Origin: Hyphomicrobium sp.
Lineage (GTDB): Bacteria > Pseudomonadota > Alphaproteobacteria > Rhizobiales > Hyphomicrobiaceae
Length of the DNA: 64,000 nt
Assembly: GCF_019744875.1 (NCBI RefSeq)
Contig: NZ_JAIETU010000005.1
Span: 930,001 to 994,000 of the forward strand
Direction: 5' to 3'
The stretch's first letter is position 1; every line of letters begins with the position of its first letter. This document shows, one piece after another, positions 61,454-64,000 of the stretch. Both the position numbers and the translations under genes were made by a program. The notes beneath the pieces are model-generated. The model saw only the letters and a program-made list of their open reading frames with translations, made no database searches and was not told the origin of the DNA.

Positions 61454-62515
61454 ATGCAATCAGAAAACACGATAATAATCGGCGAGCGGAACATTGGTCC
61501 GGGCCATGCGCCATTTATCATCGCTGAGATGTCGGGCAATCATAACCAGTCGCTCGACCGGGCGCTGGCGATTGTCGATGCGGCGGCGAAGGCGGGGGCG
61601 CATGCGCTGAAGCTGCAGACCTACACGGCCGACACGATGACGATCGATGTGGCCGACGGCGATTTCGCCATTACGGATCCGAACAGCTTCTGGTCCGGCA
61701 AAAACCTGCATGAGCTCTACCAGCAGGCCTATACTCCGTGGGAGTGGCACAGCCCGATTATGGAACGGGCCAAGGCGCTCGGCATGGTCTGCTTCTCGTC
61801 TCCGTTCGACGAGAGCGCGGTGGACTTTCTCGAAAGCCTCGATGCGCCGGCATACAAGATCGCGTCGTTCGAAAACACGGATTTGCCGCTGATCCGTAAG
61901 GCTGCGCGTACGGGCAAGCCGCTGATCATCTCCACCGGAATGGCGAACGTGGCCGAGCTCAGCGAAGCCGTGAATACGGCCCGTAGTGCAGGGTGCAAGG
62001 ATCTCATTCTTCTCAAGTGCACGAGCACCTACCCGGCGACGGCGGACAACACGAACCTCCTGACCATCCCGCACATGCGCGATCTGTTCGCGTGCCAGGT
62101 CGGCCTGTCCGATCACACCATGGGGGTCGGCGTGTCGGTGGCGAGCGTCGTGCTCGGGGCGACGGTGATCGAAAAGCACTTCACGCTCTCGCGGGCCGAA
62201 GGCGGCGTCGACAGCGCATTCTCGATGGAGCCGCACGAGCTTGCCCAGCTTGTGATTGAAACCGAGCGCGCCCATCAGGCGCTCGGCAACATCCGGTACG
62301 GCGCGTCGGATGCGGAAAAGAAGTCGCTCCAGTTCCGCCGGTCGATCTATTTCGTGAAAGATGTGGCGGCCGGCGAGATATTGACGGAGGCGCACGTGCG
62401 CATCATCCGGCCCGGCATGGGGCTGGCGCCCAAGCACATCGACAAAGTGATCGGACGCAAACTCAAGGCGGATGTCCGCCGGGGAACGCCGGTGAGCTGG
62501 GATTTGCTCGCATGA
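61454..62515 (+). CDS. pseI: Pseudaminic acid synthase
   Basis: A 353-residue NeuB-family TIM barrel (FIIAEMSGNHNQSLDRAL; LKLQTYTADTMT; VIEKHFTLSRAEGGVDSAFS) with a C-terminal SAF/antifreeze-like domain (RSIYFVKDVAAGEILTEAHVRIIRPG). It condenses the 2,4-diacetamido hexose with phosphoenolpyruvate. The order B-C-F-G/H-I is the complete pathway. Confidence 0.95.
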   Translation: MQSENTIIIGERNIGPGHAPFIIAEMSGNHNQSLDRALAIVDAAAKAGAHALKLQTYTADTMTIDVADGDFAITDPNSFWSGKNLHELYQQAYTPWEWHSPIMERAKALGMVCFSSPFDESAVDFLESLDAPAYKIASFENTDLPLIRKAARTGKPLIISTGMANVAELSEAVNTARSAGCKDLILLKCTSTYPATADNTNLLTIPHMRDLFACQVGLSDHTMGVGVSVASVVLGATVIEKHFTLSRAEGGVDSAFSMEPHELAQLVIETERAHQALGNIRYGASDAEKKSLQFRRSIYFVKDVAAGEILTEAHVRIIRPGMGLAPKHIDKVIGRKLKADVRRGTPVSWDLLA

Positions 62516-63537
62516 CGCAACGCCCGATGCCGCGAGACGCCATTGTCGTCAATCTCGTCGCGCCGCGACAGATCGAACTTGCGCCGTTGCCGCTCGCCGC
62601 CCTCTCATCCGGCGACGTGCTGTGCGAGACGCTGGTGACGGCGATTTCGCCCGGGACCGAGCTTGCAGCCTACACGGGCGCTCCGGCGTTGCGTCCCGGG
62701 ATCGGCTATCCGCGCCTGCTCGGCTATTGCAACGTGGCGCGCGTTCTCGCGGTCGGCGACGCTGTGCGCGACGTCCGTGTGGGCGACCGCGTGCTCAGCT
62801 TCACGTCGCATCGGAGCCATTTCGTCCTGCCGGAGTCGGGGGTGCAGGTGCGCTTGCCGCCCGACGCAAAGACCGAGGACGCGGTGTGCGCGTATCTGTT
62901 TCATCTCGGCTACAACGCGGTGCTGCGGTCGGATGTGCGCGCAGGCAGCCGCGTGCTCGTCATCGGCCTTGGCGCGCTTGGTCTCACGTCGGTTCGGATG
63001 GCGGCTCTGGCGGGTGCGGATGTCGTCGGCATCTCGGATCATCCCGTGCCGGCCGGCATCGCGCGCGATTTCGGAGCGTCGGCCGTTTATAGCCGGGCGG
63101 AGTTCGAGCGGTTGCTCGAGAGCGCCGGTCATGCGCTGGCCGACGTCGTGATCGCGACAACCAACGCGTGGGCGGACTGGGATCTGGCGCTCAAGGCGGC
63201 CGCCCAACGCGGCACGATCGCGGTGCTGGGGTTTCCGGGACGCGGGGTGGAGCCTCCGCTGCGCAATCCGCTCGACAGCCGATACTTCTACACCAAGCAA
63301 CTGCGCATCGAAGCCGTGGGGTTGTCGCCGGAGAAGCCGGATGACCGGGGCTTCGCGCGATACAATGTCAAAGCCAATCTGGCGTTCATCGTCCAGCGCA
63401 TCGTCGCCGGAGATCTCGACGCGGCTGCTCTCGTCTCCGGCACCTATCGGGGTGCCGACATCGAGCGCGCCTATCAGTATCTTCTCGCCCGCAACAAGTC
63501 TCCAATCACATATACGCTCACATGGTCACAAGACTGA
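62512..63537 (+). CDS. MDR-superfamily (zinc-type) dehydrogenase
   Basis: A 341-residue medium-chain dehydrogenase-like protein. It has ISPGTELAAYTG, GYCNVARVLAVGDAV and the Rossmann motif VLVIGLGALGLTS, but lacks the Cys-rich structural zinc loop. Such proteins occur in glycan loci together with Gfo/Idh/MocA proteins, where they modify nucleotide sugars or nonulosonates. It is ATGA-coupled to pseI and overlaps the next gene. Confidence 0.85.
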   Translation: MTQRPMPRDAIVVNLVAPRQIELAPLPLAALSSGDVLCETLVTAISPGTELAAYTGAPALRPGIGYPRLLGYCNVARVLAVGDAVRDVRVGDRVLSFTSHRSHFVLPESGVQVRLPPDAKTEDAVCAYLFHLGYNAVLRSDVRAGSRVLVIGLGALGLTSVRMAALAGADVVGISDHPVPAGIARDFGASAVYSRAEFERLLESAGHALADVVIATTNAWADWDLALKAAAQRGTIAVLGFPGRGVEPPLRNPLDSRYFYTKQLRIEAVGLSPEKPDDRGFARYNVKANLAFIVQRIVAGDLDAAALVSGTYRGADIERAYQYLLARNKSPITYTLTWSQD

Positions 63538-64000
63538 ACAGCGCTGTCATCGGTTGCGGGAGAATGGGCGCGTTCACGTCCGAAAGCCTGCGTGGCCAAG
63601 TTCCGAACTTCTGGTTTCCTTTGAGCCATGCGGAGGCTGTGCTGCGTCATGAGCGGCTGCACTTGAGCGCGCTCTGCGATACGAGCGCGGAGGCGGTTGC
63701 AAAGGCCGCGAAGGCGTATCACGTCCCGGCGACCTACATCGACGCGCGCAAGCTCATAGAGGAGGTGCGGCCGCAGCTTCTGTGCATCGCGACGCGAACG
63801 GTGGGCCGCGCGGACCTCATGCTCGACGCGGCTGAGATGGGCGTTCGCGCCATGCATGTCGAGAAGCCGCTGTGCAACAGCGTGAGCGAGTTCGGGCGGC
63901 TCACGACGCTTCTCGGCAGCGGAGATGTGTTCGCCACCTACGGCGCCGTCCGGCGGTTCATGACCGTCTACCGCTTTGCCAAGGGGCTTGCGGATTCGGG
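63522..64000 (+). CDS. Gfo/Idh/MocA-family oxidoreductase, partial
   Basis: A frame from ATG 63522 that stays open to the window end (159 codons seen). The NAD(P) motif is AVIGCGRMGAFT and the family EKP motif appears as MHVEKPLCNS. It overlaps the preceding gene by 16 bases. It is truncated by the window edge, not biologically. With the MDR gene it may tailor the nonulosonic acid or a partner sugar. Confidence 0.85.
   Translation, partial: MVTRLNSAVIGCGRMGAFTSESLRGQVPNFWFPLSHAEAVLRHERLHLSALCDTSAEAVAKAAKAYHVPATYIDARKLIEEVRPQLLCIATRTVGRADLMLDAAEMGVRAMHVEKPLCNSVSEFGRLTTLLGSGDVFATYGAVRRFMTVYRFAKGLADS

Overview
The window reads as high-GC alphaproteobacterial chromosome, most likely order Hyphomicrobiales and perhaps Hyphomicrobium-like. 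I base this on tight ATGA-coupled operons, the mix of families (DUF1254/DUF1214, DUF2076, PsiF, DUF1622, an EPS-associated MarR regulator), a Rhizobiales-style REP-like element and an arsenite oxidase of alphaproteobacterial layout. Genus is inference; no rRNA or marker gene is present.

Region 1 (1-8.1 kb) is a catabolic uptake locus. A polyamine-type ABC importer and an SDR dehydrogenase run leftward. Divergent from them is an APH-type kinase followed by a class-III PLP enzyme that resembles ethanolamine-phosphate/phosphohydroxylysine phospho-lyases, with a DeoR repressor behind. Together they suggest import, phosphorylation and elimination of a hydroxylated amine.

Region 2 (8.5-20.6 kb) is a long leftward cluster. 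It holds a formylglycine-generating enzyme, a small exported protein, membrane proteins (one DUF202 with nine RT heptads), an arylsulfatase, a DUF1622 protein, a secreted HAD hydrolase, three DUF1254/DUF1214 paralogues and a YiaW/YiaV-like pair. Its overall job is not known to me.

Region 3 (21-30 kb) holds an outer-membrane protein, a decayed TetR gene, a three-domain envelope polysaccharide enzyme (GH18-like, NodB deacetylase and GT2 synthase in one chain) facing a GH46-type chitosanase, then DUF2076, PsiF and a GT-C glycosyltransferase.

Region 4 (30-39.8 kb) is an arsenic island. ArsR, a Pst-type oxyanion importer (SCAB) and arsenite oxidase AioBA form one rightward run. Converging on it are two cofactor/arsenosugar-type glycosyltransferases and a MerA-like flavoprotein.

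Region 5 (40.58-51.96 kb) is an 11.4-kb integrated element in tRNA-Arg(ACG), bounded by 46-bp direct repeats. It carries an integrase, an AlpA-like protein, a prim-pol/helicase replication protein, an HK97 major capsid protein, a tape-measure-like protein and a P27 small terminase. No portal, large terminase, protease or tail genes are visible. It looks like a capsid-encoding phage satellite rather than a random prophage remnant.

Region 6 (52.4-64 kb) is a surface glycan locus: a UDP-uronate epimerase, a frameshifted acyltransferase followed by a 12-G tract, an EPS-type MarR regulator, a flippase-like ABC protein and a full pseudaminic-acid pathway (pseB, C, F, a pseG-pseH fusion, pseI). It runs into two further oxidoreductases, the last cut by the window edge.
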